NCBI GenBank assembly: GCA_965603075.1
Contig: CBFDBO010000005.1
Location: 62,001 to 126,000 of the forward strand
Direction of reading: 5' to 3'
From: JABJOR01 sp965603075
GTDB taxonomy: Bacteria > Pseudomonadota > Alphaproteobacteria > Rhodospirillales > Casp-alpha2
Length of the DNA stretch: 64,000 bases
The notes under the pieces were generated by a model that ran no database searches, was not told where the DNA came from, and was given only the letters and a program-made list of their open reading frames with translations. Made by a program: the position numbers and the translations under genes. Positions 45,350 through 53,663 of this stretch are shown here, in pieces (the stretch's first letter is position 1; each line of letters opens with the position of its first letter).

Positions 45350-46297
45350 CTAGTTTCCCAGTCCTCCATACATACTAAATAACACTGACAATGTAACGAT
45401 AGAGATAATGGTCGATAACAGTGTCACCGCTGAAGTCTGATCGGCGTATACACCGTAACGTTGCGCCAATACGAAGGCCCCGGTTCCGGTGGGCAGAGCC
45501 GTCATGATCACGGCTACCGCCGCCCAAAGAGGGGACATTTGAAAAACATAGGTAACCAAAAGCCATGCCAGTACGGGTAAGATGAAAAGCTTGATGATAA
45601 CGATTAAGGTGACTTCGCCAGCATCCTTGCTAAACTTTTTCCCCACCATGAACAGCCCGAGCGAGAACAAGGCGGAAGGACCTGCGGCCGCGCCCAGAAT
45701 ATCACAAAATGCGGCAATAGAACTGGGGACGGAAACCCCGCTGAAGGATACCGCTATCCCTGCAATAGGCGCGATAAATAAAGGGTTCCGAGCTAAGCCT
45801 TTGGTCACGTCTTTAACGATATCCATAGCTCCCTCCCCAATGGATAAATCCGCTTCCACCAGAGAACAAACCAAACAGAAAATGATAGCAGTATTAACCA
45901 CGGTTGCGATAACGGCGGGTACGGCTGCCTCGGGGCCAAAGGCGATCATAACCAATGGGATGCCCATGTATCCGGTATTGCCATAAATGGCCCCCATGCC
46001 GCCGAGCGCACTTTCGGCTAAACGGCGACCGGGGTAGAATATTCTCAATGCCACCATGGTCAGCGCGAGCCCCGCTAACAGAGCAATCGCGTAGGTGCCG
46101 ATAAAATTCCAATCGAAGATTTCTTCGGGTGTAACCCGGGTCATGGCAATGAATAATAATACGGGTAGGGCGATATAAAACACGAACCCGGATAGAGCCG
46201 GGCTCGCCTCGTCGCCCAGAATTTTAAATCGACCTGATAGATACCCGGCGCCCACAATGGCGAATACGGGCAATACGACGTTAATGACTGCTTCCAT
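45350..46297 (-). CDS. AEC-family membrane transporter
   Basis: This 315-residue integral membrane protein has about 10 hydrophobic helices in two halves, as in the auxin-efflux-carrier family of small organic acid transporters. The pattern GAIYGNTGYMGIPLVMIAFGPEAAVP, and ALPTGTGAFVLAQRYG near the C-terminus, are typical. The substrate is unknown. The gene lies convergent with asnB; a 30-nt pyrimidine-rich CCTAG stretch separates the two. A clear ATG opens the frame. Confidence 0.85.
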   Translation of the reverse strand: MEAVINVVLPVFAIVGAGYLSGRFKILGDEASPALSGFVFYIALPVLLFIAMTRVTPEEIFDWNFIGTYAIALLAGLALTMVALRIFYPGRRLAESALGGMGAIYGNTGYMGIPLVMIAFGPEAAVPAVIATVVNTAIIFCLVCSLVEADLSIGEGAMDIVKDVTKGLARNPLFIAPIAGIAVSFSGVSVPSSIAAFCDILGAAAGPSALFSLGLFMVGKKFSKDAGEVTLIVIIKLFILPVLAWLLVTYVFQMSPLWAAVAVIMTALPTGTGAFVLAQRYGVYADQTSAVTLLSTIISIVTLSVLFSMYGGLGN

Positions 46298-46331
46298 ATT
46301 ATCCGTCTATAAAAACGTTTCTGATGCAGCC

Positions 46332-46679
46332 TTAATAGTACAATGGTTTAGAATTAGCACTTGTTTTTAACGTATCATCAACAGCGCGCCACATTTTACC
46401 ATTGGCAACCAGACAGGACATGCCATCTGATGTGGTCTCAATCATGGTCCAATGACCATTATCTGATGATAAAACTTCCATGACGGTGCCTTGAGCGGTA
46501 ATTCCCATGGAGACAGGTTCTTCCTTATATTCAGAGGAAAGCCCCGCTATAACAGCACTGCGCGTTTCGCAAATTGGTATAAACTCTTCTTGCGCACGTA
46601 CATCATTATGAACAGCGATAATGCTTAGACCCGCAATGACGGTTAACATAAGCATTTGTTTTAATGTGATAAATCCCAT
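46332..46679 (-). CDS. Small secreted hypothetical protein (115 aa)
   Basis: The 115-residue protein has an N-terminal signal-like hydrophobic helix (LKQMLMLTVIAGLSIIAVHND, cleavage near VRAQEE). The rest is soluble with two cysteines (PICETRSAV and MSCLVANGK), perhaps a disulfide-linked small beta domain. I do not recognise the family. The ATG at 46679 with GGGA eight bases before it is preferred over an upstream TTG. It lies 34 nt before the AEC gene on the same strand. The gap upstream carries a CRP-like palindrome. Confidence 0.6.
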   Translation of the reverse strand: MGFITLKQMLMLTVIAGLSIIAVHNDVRAQEEFIPICETRSAVIAGLSSEYKEEPVSMGITAQGTVMEVLSSDNGHWTMIETTSDGMSCLVANGKMWRAVDDTLKTSANSKPLYY

Positions 46680-47056
46680 TTTCAAATTCCCAAGAGTTGT
46701 GCAAATATTATTTTATTTTTATTTAAACCGAAATTTTAGATGGGATCAAATGTTTTGACTGTGATATTCATCACAGTTGTTATTATTGAGTCATAAAATC
46801 GTTATAAGGGTGTAAGTAATCCTCAGGCAGCAATGCTTACCCGATGCTATTATACAGCTTAATCCATTGGGTCGTGTCAGCATGATTGAGGCAATTTATG
46901 ATGCCCAGCCTATTTAGTCTGAGATATATATGGTTAATCGTTGTGCTAATCTGAGAGGTTGTTTTTGGCTGAAATCAGCGACTTTCACTTGACATTTAGA
47001 GGCTTAACAGCCATTCGATAGGCATGGTCCTTAATAATTCTACCGGAAATTAATTT
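46680..47056. other. Divergent intergenic region before pyrC
   Basis: This gap holds a CRP-like palindrome (46758-46777) and a TTGACA at 46989-46994 that could be the -35 of the pyrC promoter, although the matching -10 is poor. No reading frame with a ribosome site was found. Confidence 0.5.
46758..46777. promoter_or_regulatory. CRP/FNR-type binding-site-like palindrome
   Basis: ACTGTGAT-ATTC-ATCACAGT is a perfect 8-bp inverted repeat with the TGTGA-N6-TCACA core identical to the classic CRP consensus. It lies 79 nt ahead of the small secreted protein gene (minus) and 280 nt before pyrC (plus). It could also form an 8-bp hairpin, so terminator function is a weaker alternative. A CRP-family protein is assumed, not shown. 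Confidence 0.55.
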
Positions 47057-48112
47057 ATGCCAAAAATCGATACTCTGACAATTACTCGCCCCGATGACTG
47101 GCATGTTCATTTTCGCGATGGCGCTATGTTAGAAGCCGTTGTGCCCTTTACAGCTCATCAATTTGGTCGCGCCATTGTTATGCCGAATTTGAACCCGCCC
47201 GTGACAACGGTTGCAGCGGCCCTAAGTTACCGGGACCGAATAATGGCTACCGTCCCTAAAAATGTATCTTTTGAGCCCTTAATGACGGCTTATTTGACCG
47301 ATACAGCGGATGCGGATGAATTGGCCGCGGGTTATTCAAGCGGGGTATTTACAGCGGTTAAATTATACCCCGCTAATGCAACCACCAATTCAGCTTTCGG
47401 ATTAACAGATTTACGCAAAGTTCATGGTGTTTTAGAGCGTCTTCAATCCATTGGCATGCCGCTCTTAATTCATGGTGAAGTAACCGACCCAACGGTTGAT
47501 ATTTTTGACCGTGAAGCTGTTTATATCGATACTATCCTGACGCCCTTGATAGCCGACTTTCCAGAACTGAAAATCGTTTTAGAACATGTCACGACCAAGG
47601 AAGCGGTGGATTTTATTGCTGATCGTCATGGTTCTAATCCAGGAATGATCGGCGCTACTATTACGGCCCATCATTTAATGATCAATCGAACCGACATCTT
47701 TCGAGGGGGGATTCGTCCTCATCTTTATTGTTTGCCCATTGCGAAACGTGAGAAACACCGACTGGCATTGCGTAAAGCAGCGATTTCGGGTGCGGGGCCA
47801 TTTTTTCTGGGGACCGATACAGCCCCACACGGTATTACTGCCAAACAAAGCGCTTGCGGGTGTGCAGGGGTGTTCACGGCTCCCGTTGCTTTGCAGGCTT
47901 ATACCCAAGTTTTTGATGAAGAAAACGCCTTGTCTGCCCTCGAAATCTTTGCCTCAAAAAACGGCCCGGCGTTTTACGGTTTGCCTGAAAATAAAGAAAC
48001 GATAACATTGGATCGCTGTGAAGCATCGTCAATAGGTTTAATCACCGTACCCGGTGAGGATGACATTATGCCCTTTATGGCCGAAGAAGGAGTGGGCTGG
48101 AAAATACAGTGA
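47057..48112 (+). CDS. pyrC: Dihydroorotase (type II)
   Basis: This pyrimidine-biosynthesis enzyme converts carbamoyl-aspartate to dihydroorotate. The 351-residue protein has the zinc-binding H16-V-H18 in PDDWHVHFRDG, the carboxylated K102 in TAVKLYPANATTNS, later metal/active-site histidines (LIHGEV, LEHVTT) and the catalytic Asp in GTDTAPH. Length and residue positions agree with the E. coli PyrC class. The gene appears monocistronic, about 140 nt ahead of an ABC operon with its own promoter. Confidence 0.95.
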   Translation: MPKIDTLTITRPDDWHVHFRDGAMLEAVVPFTAHQFGRAIVMPNLNPPVTTVAAALSYRDRIMATVPKNVSFEPLMTAYLTDTADADELAAGYSSGVFTAVKLYPANATTNSAFGLTDLRKVHGVLERLQSIGMPLLIHGEVTDPTVDIFDREAVYIDTILTPLIADFPELKIVLEHVTTKEAVDFIADRHGSNPGMIGATITAHHLMINRTDIFRGGIRPHLYCLPIAKREKHRLALRKAAISGAGPFFLGTDTAPHGITAKQSACGCAGVFTAPVALQAYTQVFDEENALSALEIFASKNGPAFYGLPENKETITLDRCEASSIGLITVPGEDDIMPFMAEEGVGWKIQ

Positions 48113-48152
48113 GTATTTAATCAAGATCAGTACTGTATTCAGGTGCTTGTGA

Positions 48153-48181
48153 TTGACCCAAAAAAGTGATTACCTTAAAAT
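48153..48181 (+). promoter_or_regulatory. Promoter of the amino-acid ABC operon
   Basis: TTGACC (48153-48158), a 17-nt spacer and TAAAAT (48176-48181) form a good sigma70-like promoter about 73 nt ahead of the ATP-binding gene, whose ATG has a GGGAGG ribosome site. Confidence 0.6.
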
Positions 48182-48253
48182 ATTATATATAAAATAGCCG
48201 TGAATAACATGGCGTTTTGAATAAACAGATGAGAATACCTGTTAGGGAGGCAT

Positions 48254-49033
48254 ATGTCTGACACCGTACCGGCCCTCGTTGTAGAGGACATGCACAAAAA
48301 TTTTGGCAATGTCGAAGTTTTAAAAGGTGTTGGCGTAACAGCCCATCAAGGTGATGTGATCTCTATGGTCGGTTCATCTGGTTCCGGAAAAAGTACCTTT
48401 TTGCGGTGTATTAATCTTCTAGAAATACCCAATGCCGGAACCGTAACAGTCCATGGTGAGGTCATCGGTATGATGGCCGATAAGTATGGAGAACCCAAGC
48501 CGGTTGACATGCGTCAGGTCGAACGCATTCGTTCCAAGTTATCTATGGTCTTTCAAGGCTTTAATCTCTGGTCACATATGACGGTTATGGAGAATGTTAT
48601 CGAAGCCCCTATCCATGTTCTCAAAAAATCGAAAGCAGAAGCTATCGAACGTGCGAAGGAAATTTTACACAAAGTTGGTATGTATGATCGGCGTGATTAT
48701 TATCCGGCACATATCTCTGGTGGACAGCAACAACGCGCGGCGATCGCGCGGGCGCTGGCTATGGACCCAGAAGTCATGTTATTTGATGAACCAACATCTG
48801 CACTGGACCCCGAATTGGTGGGGGAGGTGCTCAAGGTTATTCGCGCCTTGGCAGAAGAAGGGCGGACGATGATTGTGGTAACTCACGAAATGTCATTTGC
48901 CCGCGATGTTTCTTCCCATGCGATCTTCCTGCATGAAGGCAGAATTGAGGAAGAAGGCATTCCAAAAGAGATTTTTGCTAATCCTAAATCTGAAAGATTT
49001 GAACAATTTTTATCGAACACTCGTTCTAATTAA
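48254..49033 (+). CDS. ABC transporter ATP-binding protein (polar amino acid)
   Basis: This 259-residue GlnQ/HisP-type ATPase powers import of a polar or basic amino acid. It carries Walker A (VGSSGSGKST), Q-loop (VFQGFNLW), signature ISGGQQQRAAIARALA and Walker B VMLFDEPTSALDPE. A strong GGGAGG ribosome site precedes the ATG. It is the first gene of a four-gene transport operon (ATPase, binding protein, two permeases). The order ATPase-receptor-permease-permease is like the his/art systems. Confidence 0.92.
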   Translation: MSDTVPALVVEDMHKNFGNVEVLKGVGVTAHQGDVISMVGSSGSGKSTFLRCINLLEIPNAGTVTVHGEVIGMMADKYGEPKPVDMRQVERIRSKLSMVFQGFNLWSHMTVMENVIEAPIHVLKKSKAEAIERAKEILHKVGMYDRRDYYPAHISGGQQQRAAIARALAMDPEVMLFDEPTSALDPELVGEVLKVIRALAEEGRTMIVVTHEMSFARDVSSHAIFLHEGRIEEEGIPKEIFANPKSERFEQFLSNTRSN

Positions 49034-49087
49034 GGCTAAACTAATCTATCGTTTTATAACCAAAACTAACTTAAGGGAGTATATGAG

Positions 49088-49861
49088 ATGAATTTTAAGA
49101 AACTGGTACTTGCGGCTGTTGTCGGCGTAATGGCACTGTCCGGCAACCAAGTATTCGCAGCCGACCCAATTCGTATTGGTGTTGAAGGTGCGTACCCTCC
49201 ATTTTCGTGGAAAGACCCTGATGGATCCTTGAAGGGCTTTGATATCGATTTTGCTTACGCGCTTTGCGAAAAAATAAACCGTGAATGCACCCTCGTAGAG
49301 CAAGAATGGGACGGTATGATTCCTGCACTGATGGCCCGTAAATTTGATGCCATTGTTGCTTCTATGTCGATCACCGAAGATCGTAAAAAGAAAATTGATT
49401 TCTCTGAAAAATACTACAACACACCTTCTCGTTTGGTCGCTAAAAAAGGTATGAGCCTTGATGTGTCCGCCGCTGGTATGGCAGGTAAGCGTATTGGTGT
49501 TCAACGTGGTACAACACACCAATGTTTTGTAGAGAAAAACTTCCCTGATTCAGAAGTTGTTCTTTATACATCACAAGAAGATGTGTTCTCCGATTTGGCT
49601 GCGGGTCGTATTGACGCTCAGTCTTCAGACGCTCTTCAAGCCCTCGAAGGTTTCCTGAATGTTGAGGCCGGCACTGGCTTCACTTTCTATGGTGAGGATC
49701 AAGTCGATATCCCTTGTCTTGGTGAAGGTGCAGGCGTAGCCGTTCGTAAGGGCGACGCTATGGCAACTGAATTCAGTAATGCTATTCAAGCTTTACGTGC
49801 TGATGGCACATACAAAGAGTTGAATGATAAATACTTCAAAATGGATATCTACGGTAAATAA
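49088..49861 (+). CDS. ABC transporter substrate-binding protein (basic amino acid-type)
   Basis: The 257-residue precursor has a signal peptide (cleavage after VFAA, about residue 20). The mature part begins DPIRIGVEGAYPPFSWKDPDGSLKGFDIDFA, typical of the lysine/arginine/ornithine/histidine receptor family, with IVASMSITEDRKKKIDFSEKYY. Two cysteines in IPCLGEG and THQCFVE may form a disulfide. It is the second gene of the operon and is followed by a strong hairpin. The ligand is inferred from family resemblance only. Confidence 0.9.
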   Translation: MNFKKLVLAAVVGVMALSGNQVFAADPIRIGVEGAYPPFSWKDPDGSLKGFDIDFAYALCEKINRECTLVEQEWDGMIPALMARKFDAIVASMSITEDRKKKIDFSEKYYNTPSRLVAKKGMSLDVSAAGMAGKRIGVQRGTTHQCFVEKNFPDSEVVLYTSQEDVFSDLAAGRIDAQSSDALQALEGFLNVEAGTGFTFYGEDQVDIPCLGEGAGVAVRKGDAMATEFSNAIQALRADGTYKELNDKYFKMDIYGK

Positions 49862-49881
49862 TCTGCTGTAAGTCTGAATTC

Positions 49882-49908
49882 CCGGGGGTGGCTTGATGTC
49901 ACCCCCGG
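49882..49908 (+). terminator. Intra-operon hairpin after the binding-protein gene
   Basis: CCGGGGGTG (49882-49890) and CACCCCCGG (49900-49908) form a perfect 9-bp stem with a 9-nt loop, followed by TTTCGTTTTTT. It lies 20 nt after the receptor gene and about 30 nt before the first permease, so it probably attenuates transcription into the permeases. Confidence 0.8.
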
Positions 49909-49940
49909 TTTCGTTTTTTCATTTTAAATAGAGTTCTTTA

Positions 49941-50630
49941 ATGGACGCAATTATTGATTATAGATGGCAATTATTTGACGGAACGCTCGTAACGATCGCG
50001 TTGGCCGTTTTATCTTTATTGTTATCTGTGGTTTGCGGATTAATAGGCGCGTCGTTAAAACTTTCCCCGTCTCGCGGTATGCAAAAAGTTGGTAATGCTT
50101 ATACCACTTTGGTCCGTGGTGTGCCGGATCTTGTGCTGATGATGCTGTTATTTTACGGTGGTCAGCAATTGATCAATGATTTCGGTTATTGGTCTGGCTG
50201 GTGGGACTATGTAGATATTAATCAATTTATGTCGGGCGTCTTCACCTTAGGCTTCATTTTCGGGGCTTATATGACAGAAACTTTCCGGGGTGCCATCTTG
50301 GCGATCCCAAAAGGACAAATTGAAGCGGCCGTAGCGGCTGGAATGAACCCTAAACAGATTTTCTTGCGTATTACATGGCCCCAAATGGTGCGTTTTGCGC
50401 TGCCTAGTTTCACCAATAATTGGCTGGTCTTAGTTAAGGCTACGGCGCTTGTATCGGTCATCGGCTTGCATGACCTAGTTTGGAACGCATTCTCTGCGGG
50501 GCGCTCTGTGCGCCAGTTGTTTACCTTTATGATTATTGTGTTGGTTATATATTTGATGATTACGGCGACATCTGATGTGTTCCTGCGCTGGTTGGGCCGC
50601 AAATACAATGCCGGCGTAAGGCGGGCTTAA
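49941..50630 (+). CDS. ABC transporter permease (HisQ-like)
   Basis: The 229-residue integral membrane protein has about five hydrophobic helices and the EAA loop AAVAAGMNPKQIFLRITWPQMVRFALPSF that contacts the ATPase. It is the first permease of the HisQ/HisM pair. The amino-acid-type N-terminal motif (YRWQLFDGTLVTIALAVLSLLLSVV) is typical. It is directly followed by the second permease with a 3-nt gap. No sign of damage. Confidence 0.92.
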   Translation: MDAIIDYRWQLFDGTLVTIALAVLSLLLSVVCGLIGASLKLSPSRGMQKVGNAYTTLVRGVPDLVLMMLLFYGGQQLINDFGYWSGWWDYVDINQFMSGVFTLGFIFGAYMTETFRGAILAIPKGQIEAAVAAGMNPKQIFLRITWPQMVRFALPSFTNNWLVLVKATALVSVIGLHDLVWNAFSAGRSVRQLFTFMIIVLVIYLMITATSDVFLRWLGRKYNAGVRRA

Positions 50631-50633
50631 GGT

Positions 50634-51431
50634 ATGGAACAAGAACGCACTTTTGTGGAATATCTGCGCGATGTCAGCGAGAACCATTCTCCGCTCGATT
50701 TCTATTTGGTCTATGACAATATCGGTCGATTTTTTGAAGGCGCTTGGATCACCATAGAGCTGACTTTTCTATCTTTATTGCTCGGTGGATTGATTTGTAT
50801 TCCCCTCGCCATAGCCCGAGCCTATAAAACGCCTTATCTGAATGGACCGATTTGGTGCTTCACGTATTTTTTCCGTGGCACACCCTTGCTTGTACAAACG
50901 TATTTATTTTACTTTGGATTGGGGCAATTTGAATATGTCCGTGAGAGCTTTTTATGGGGACCGATCTTAAGCAGCGCATGGTGGTGCGTGTTGATCGCCT
51001 TTACCCTCAACACAGCGGCCTATACCACAGAATTTCTTCGCGGTGCCATCGAGACCACCCCTTGGGGCGAGATCGAAGCGTCAAAAGCCAGTGGCATGAC
51101 ACCGTGGACTCGCATGCGTCGCATCGTGTTGCCAAGCGCATTTCGTCGATCGATTCCGGCCTATTCCAATGAAGTGATCTTTATGGTTCACGGCTCGGTT
51201 GTGGCGAGCACCGTTACCTTGCAAGACTTGTTAGGCGTGGGGCGTTGGTTAAACGGGCGTTATTATTTGGCCTATGAAGGCTTTATCACGGCCATGATTT
51301 TTTATATGTGCATCGTATATATTATTTCAAAGTTGTTTAAGTACTCTGAAAACCGCTGGCTTGGCCATTTACGGCAACGTGATATAGAGACCGAAGAAAT
51401 TCCGGAACCCGTTATTATCGGTTTACGTTAG
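50634..51431 (+). CDS. ABC transporter permease (HisM-like)
   Basis: The 265-residue second permease has about five hydrophobic helices and the EAA loop EIEASKASGMTPWTRMRRIVLPSAFRRSIPAYSNEV. Together with the upstream permease it forms the transmembrane channel of the importer. Its stop codon overlaps the stop of the convergent aspartoacylase-like gene by two bases. The C-terminal tail is acidic (DIETEEIPEPV). Confidence 0.92.
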   Translation: MEQERTFVEYLRDVSENHSPLDFYLVYDNIGRFFEGAWITIELTFLSLLLGGLICIPLAIARAYKTPYLNGPIWCFTYFFRGTPLLVQTYLFYFGLGQFEYVRESFLWGPILSSAWWCVLIAFTLNTAAYTTEFLRGAIETTPWGEIEASKASGMTPWTRMRRIVLPSAFRRSIPAYSNEVIFMVHGSVVASTVTLQDLLGVGRWLNGRYYLAYEGFITAMIFYMCIVYIISKLFKYSENRWLGHLRQRDIETEEIPEPVIIGLR

Positions 51432-52627
51432 TTGGATAGCAATTGCGCCCCTTGACGGTTTTCGAGGGAGGTTGCTCCCGCTATTTTACAGATGATGGTG
51501 CCGGGGCGAACCAATCTGTCTGAATGTATTGAAAATACGTATCCGCTTTGTGCGGCGTAAACAGGGGTGCGCGCTACGCTCAGATCAATTTGATCAATGT
51601 CGATGATCTCCGCCAACAAATCACCTTTTGAAATGGTATCCCCTAATTCTATTTTCCAAGCGATTAAGCCTTCACGTGTGGCTTTTGTCATTTCCACACC
51701 ATCAAGGGGGGTTGGATTGCATAAAGCCGCTGGCAGGGCGCCTGCATCGCCTGTAATAACCCCACGGCGCACCATAAATCGATATAGATTGCTTGCGTCC
51801 AAGGCTCCCAACTCATCAGAGACATCACGTTGCCCCCGCAGCTCAATCGTTGTACCGTAACAGGCCGAGGGTAGGGCGCTCTCTGATAACCCCAATTCTT
51901 TGCGCACGATAATCCATGGATTGGTGTGGGCCTCATCGAACGGGCCACCCACCAAGCCGGTATCGACCAAGGCCACGGGAATACCCATATCACGGGCGAG
52001 CTCCATGGTAATGTCGACGTGTTCGGCGTGGCTGAACACATGCAAGCTGGCTTCCCAATCACAATGCAGATCAAACACATAATCCGCGTCCACCGACAGC
52101 CCCATAAGGGCTTTACGGTGGGCATCTTTTTCTGTTTCATCGGGCAAACTTGCGACCACATCAAGCAGAGCCGCCCGCATCGTTTTCACGTTCTCAGTTG
52201 CATCCGCTGCATCCGAGCCAAATTGAATTGATTTATTATCAACTTTTTCTAAAATTCCCTCTGATAGATCGGGCCAGTCGCGATTGAAATTCCCCCCGCC
52301 GTCCGCCAATCTAAAGCGCCCCAGCATACGGTCGTTGATGGATTGCGACATTCCAATAGGATTGGCATAAGGCAGCATGACAATTTCGCCATTTATCAAG
52401 CCATCGGCTTCGGCAGCATCGAGCATACCACACAGATGATGAGAACACATTAATCCCGGCCATTCATCGGCGTGTAGCGCGGATTGAATATAAACCTTGG
52501 GGCCACTCCCGCTCCCATGCCTATTTTCTTGCGTGCCCCATCGCCATACTGTCAGGTGACGGCTTGTGCCGGGGCTGGTGACGGGAAGGGCGATTGTTGT
52601 TGTTTTACGAGGCATTTTAGGGGGCAT
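51428..52627 (-). CDS. Succinylglutamate desuccinylase / aspartoacylase-family protein
   Basis: The 399-residue protein belongs to the zinc-dependent AstE/AspA carboxypeptidase-like family. Metal ligands appear as H-x-x-E in LHADEWPG and a later His in FDLHCDWEAS. It would remove an acyl group (succinyl, acetyl) from an amino acid, or act on a related amide. It is convergent with a basic-amino-acid-type importer, which suggests arginine or a similar compound as the metabolic theme; that is inference. The start ATG at 52627 is followed by a second possible Met at residue 5. Confidence 0.85.
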   Translation of the reverse strand: MPPKMPRKTTTIALPVTSPGTSRHLTVWRWGTQENRHGSGSGPKVYIQSALHADEWPGLMCSHHLCGMLDAAEADGLINGEIVMLPYANPIGMSQSINDRMLGRFRLADGGGNFNRDWPDLSEGILEKVDNKSIQFGSDAADATENVKTMRAALLDVVASLPDETEKDAHRKALMGLSVDADYVFDLHCDWEASLHVFSHAEHVDITMELARDMGIPVALVDTGLVGGPFDEAHTNPWIIVRKELGLSESALPSACYGTTIELRGQRDVSDELGALDASNLYRFMVRRGVITGDAGALPAALCNPTPLDGVEMTKATREGLIAWKIELGDTISKGDLLAEIIDIDQIDLSVARTPVYAAQSGYVFSIHSDRLVRPGTIICKIAGATSLENRQGAQLLSN

Positions 52628-52951
52628 TTTTGTGTCTCTGCTATACGCGTTGTTGGTTGCTTACAAAATTCCACCAGTTAAGGTGCCCCGTCAAGTAAGT
52701 TTAATCCCGTTAACCCTCAGAAACATAATCCTTGCAGGGTGTTTCTGACCTATCACCATTTATATGCCTATTAATGCTTGGTTCTGAAGAAATATGTAGC
52801 TGAAAGCACGGATTATGAACTTTTTTTCGAAAACCAGCGAGCCGTTGCTTGACACCTCATGCCCTTGCGCTTTATATCCCTCGGTCGGTGCCAAAAAGGC
52901 ATCAGCCATACATAGTAAATAGACTATAGAAAATACTATGGATTCCATTAT
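52628..52951. other. Intergenic region before tRNA-Met
   Basis: This gap holds the tRNA promoter (52849-52877). I see no coding region here: the short frames have no ribosome site. The first half, before the tRNA promoter, is AT-rich. Confidence 0.5.
52849..52877 (+). promoter_or_regulatory. Promoter of tRNA-Met
   Basis: A consensus -35, TTGACA (52849-52854), is separated by exactly 17 nt from TTATAT (52872-52877), followed about 75 nt later by the tRNA. This is the best promoter in the window by match to consensus. Confidence 0.75.
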
Positions 52952-53028
52952 GGCGGAGTAGCTCAGCTGGTTAGAGCAGCGGAATCATAATCCGCTTGTC
53001 GGGGGTTCGAGTCCCTCCTCCGCTACCA
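52952..53028 (+). tRNA. tRNA-Met (CAT anticodon)
   Basis: A 77-nt cloverleaf includes an encoded CCA end. The acceptor stem GGCGGAG pairs with CTCCGCT (with one G-T pair at 1:72), the D-arm contains AGCTCAGCTGG, the anticodon loop in GGAATCATAATCC holds CAT, and the T-arm contains GGTTCGAGTCC. The sequence resembles alphaproteobacterial elongator tRNA-Met; CAT could also read as tRNA-Ile2 if the first anticodon base is modified, but the body looks like elongator Met. It stands alone with its own promoter and terminator. Confidence 0.92.
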
Positions 53029-53031
53029 ATT

Positions 53032-53069
53032 AAAACCCCTGCTTTGCCAATGGCTTAGCGGGGGTTTTT
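53032..53069 (+). terminator. Terminator of tRNA-Met
   Basis: AAAACCCCTGC (53032-53042) pairs with GCGGGGGTTTT (53058-53068) in an 11-bp stem including one G-T pair, ending in a TTTTT run at 53065-53069. It starts directly after the CCA end. Confidence 0.85.
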
Positions 53070-53243
53070 GGTTTGTTCTCTGAGTTCTTGGTGATTCTGT
53101 ATGCGTTCCGTTAAGTATTTGTATTTATTAGCTTATCCCTTCTTGTCTCTCCGCGTGTAGGCCAGCAGGCAAGAACTAAGAACCTCTCATGGTATCGTCT
53201 GTTTGATCGGCGGATCAGGGTTAACAGTACTTTTGCTGATATT

Positions 53244-53456
53244 ATGGTTTTGTTTATTATACTAACACAGTTGGTTATGGGATTGTTTACGATCGTCCCT
53301 TCCTTGCAACACCTCGATGGCAATGAAATGATAAAATTCATGCAGTGGGCGCAGCATAGTGTAACCTTCCGCAGCGGTGCATCAGAATACATTGCCGATG
53401 TGGCATTGATCTTTTTAAATTGCACATATCTCTTGTACTGCTTCTATCCGCAGTGA
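53244..53456 (+). CDS. Doubtful small hydrophobic ORF (70 aa)
   Basis: The frame encodes 70 residues with hydrophobic stretches at both ends (VLFIILTQLVMGLFTIV and VALIFLNCTYLLYCFYP) and a polar middle. No ribosome site is seen, and a longer frame on the opposite strand covers it. It may be a small membrane protein, a gene fragment, or chance. I do not recognise it. Confidence 0.2.
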   Translation: MVLFIILTQLVMGLFTIVPSLQHLDGNEMIKFMQWAQHSVTFRSGASEYIADVALIFLNCTYLLYCFYPQ

Positions 53457-53570
53457 CATTTTTTTTAATTTTTATTGAAAATTCAGCCGTGCTACAACGA
53501 AGCCAATAATCCAAAGATTGCGGTTTAAATGTTTATAAATTCGTTTCATAAATTCTGAAATTTAAAGACA

Positions 53571-53636
53571 GCGTCAACTTGCGTCAGCTTGCTCTAGGGC
53601 CTATAGTATTGCCTTCTAATGCGTCATATCGCGTCT
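53571..53636. promoter_or_regulatory. Paired GCGTC operator-like elements at the regulator promoter
   Basis: GCGTCA occurs at 53571 and 53581 (10 bp apart) and again at 53621, with GCGTCT at 53631 (10 bp apart). The first pair overlaps a -35-like TTGCGT (53579-53584), which is followed at 17 nt by TATAGT (53602-53607); the second pair lies just after the likely start point. This geometry suits repression by the XRE-type protein encoded from 53664. The same motif in inverted arrangement lies at 54526-54566. Confidence 0.6.
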
Positions 53637-53663
53637 ATTTCCCATATGGAGTTGAGGTAGTAA

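Larger units (their letters stand above)
53029..53663. other. Largely gene-free gap between tRNA-Met and the XRE regulator
   Basis: Besides the tRNA terminator and the operator/promoter block near 53571-53636, this stretch has only a weak candidate small frame at 53244-53456. Overlapping frames on both strands lack ribosome sites. No recombinase gene or repeated tRNA end is seen, so there is no sign of an integrated element. Confidence 0.5.

Noticed and set aside
53111..53425. A 104-codon minus-strand frame in the gap after tRNA-Met
   Set aside because: No ribosome site or recognisable family; it mostly mirrors the small plus-strand frame and its Cys/Arg-rich sequence looks like non-coding DNA.
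52952..53663. tRNA-Met gene as a possible integration site
   Set aside because: No repeated tRNA 3' end, integrase or mobile gene is seen downstream; the following region is a gap and then a normal transport operon.
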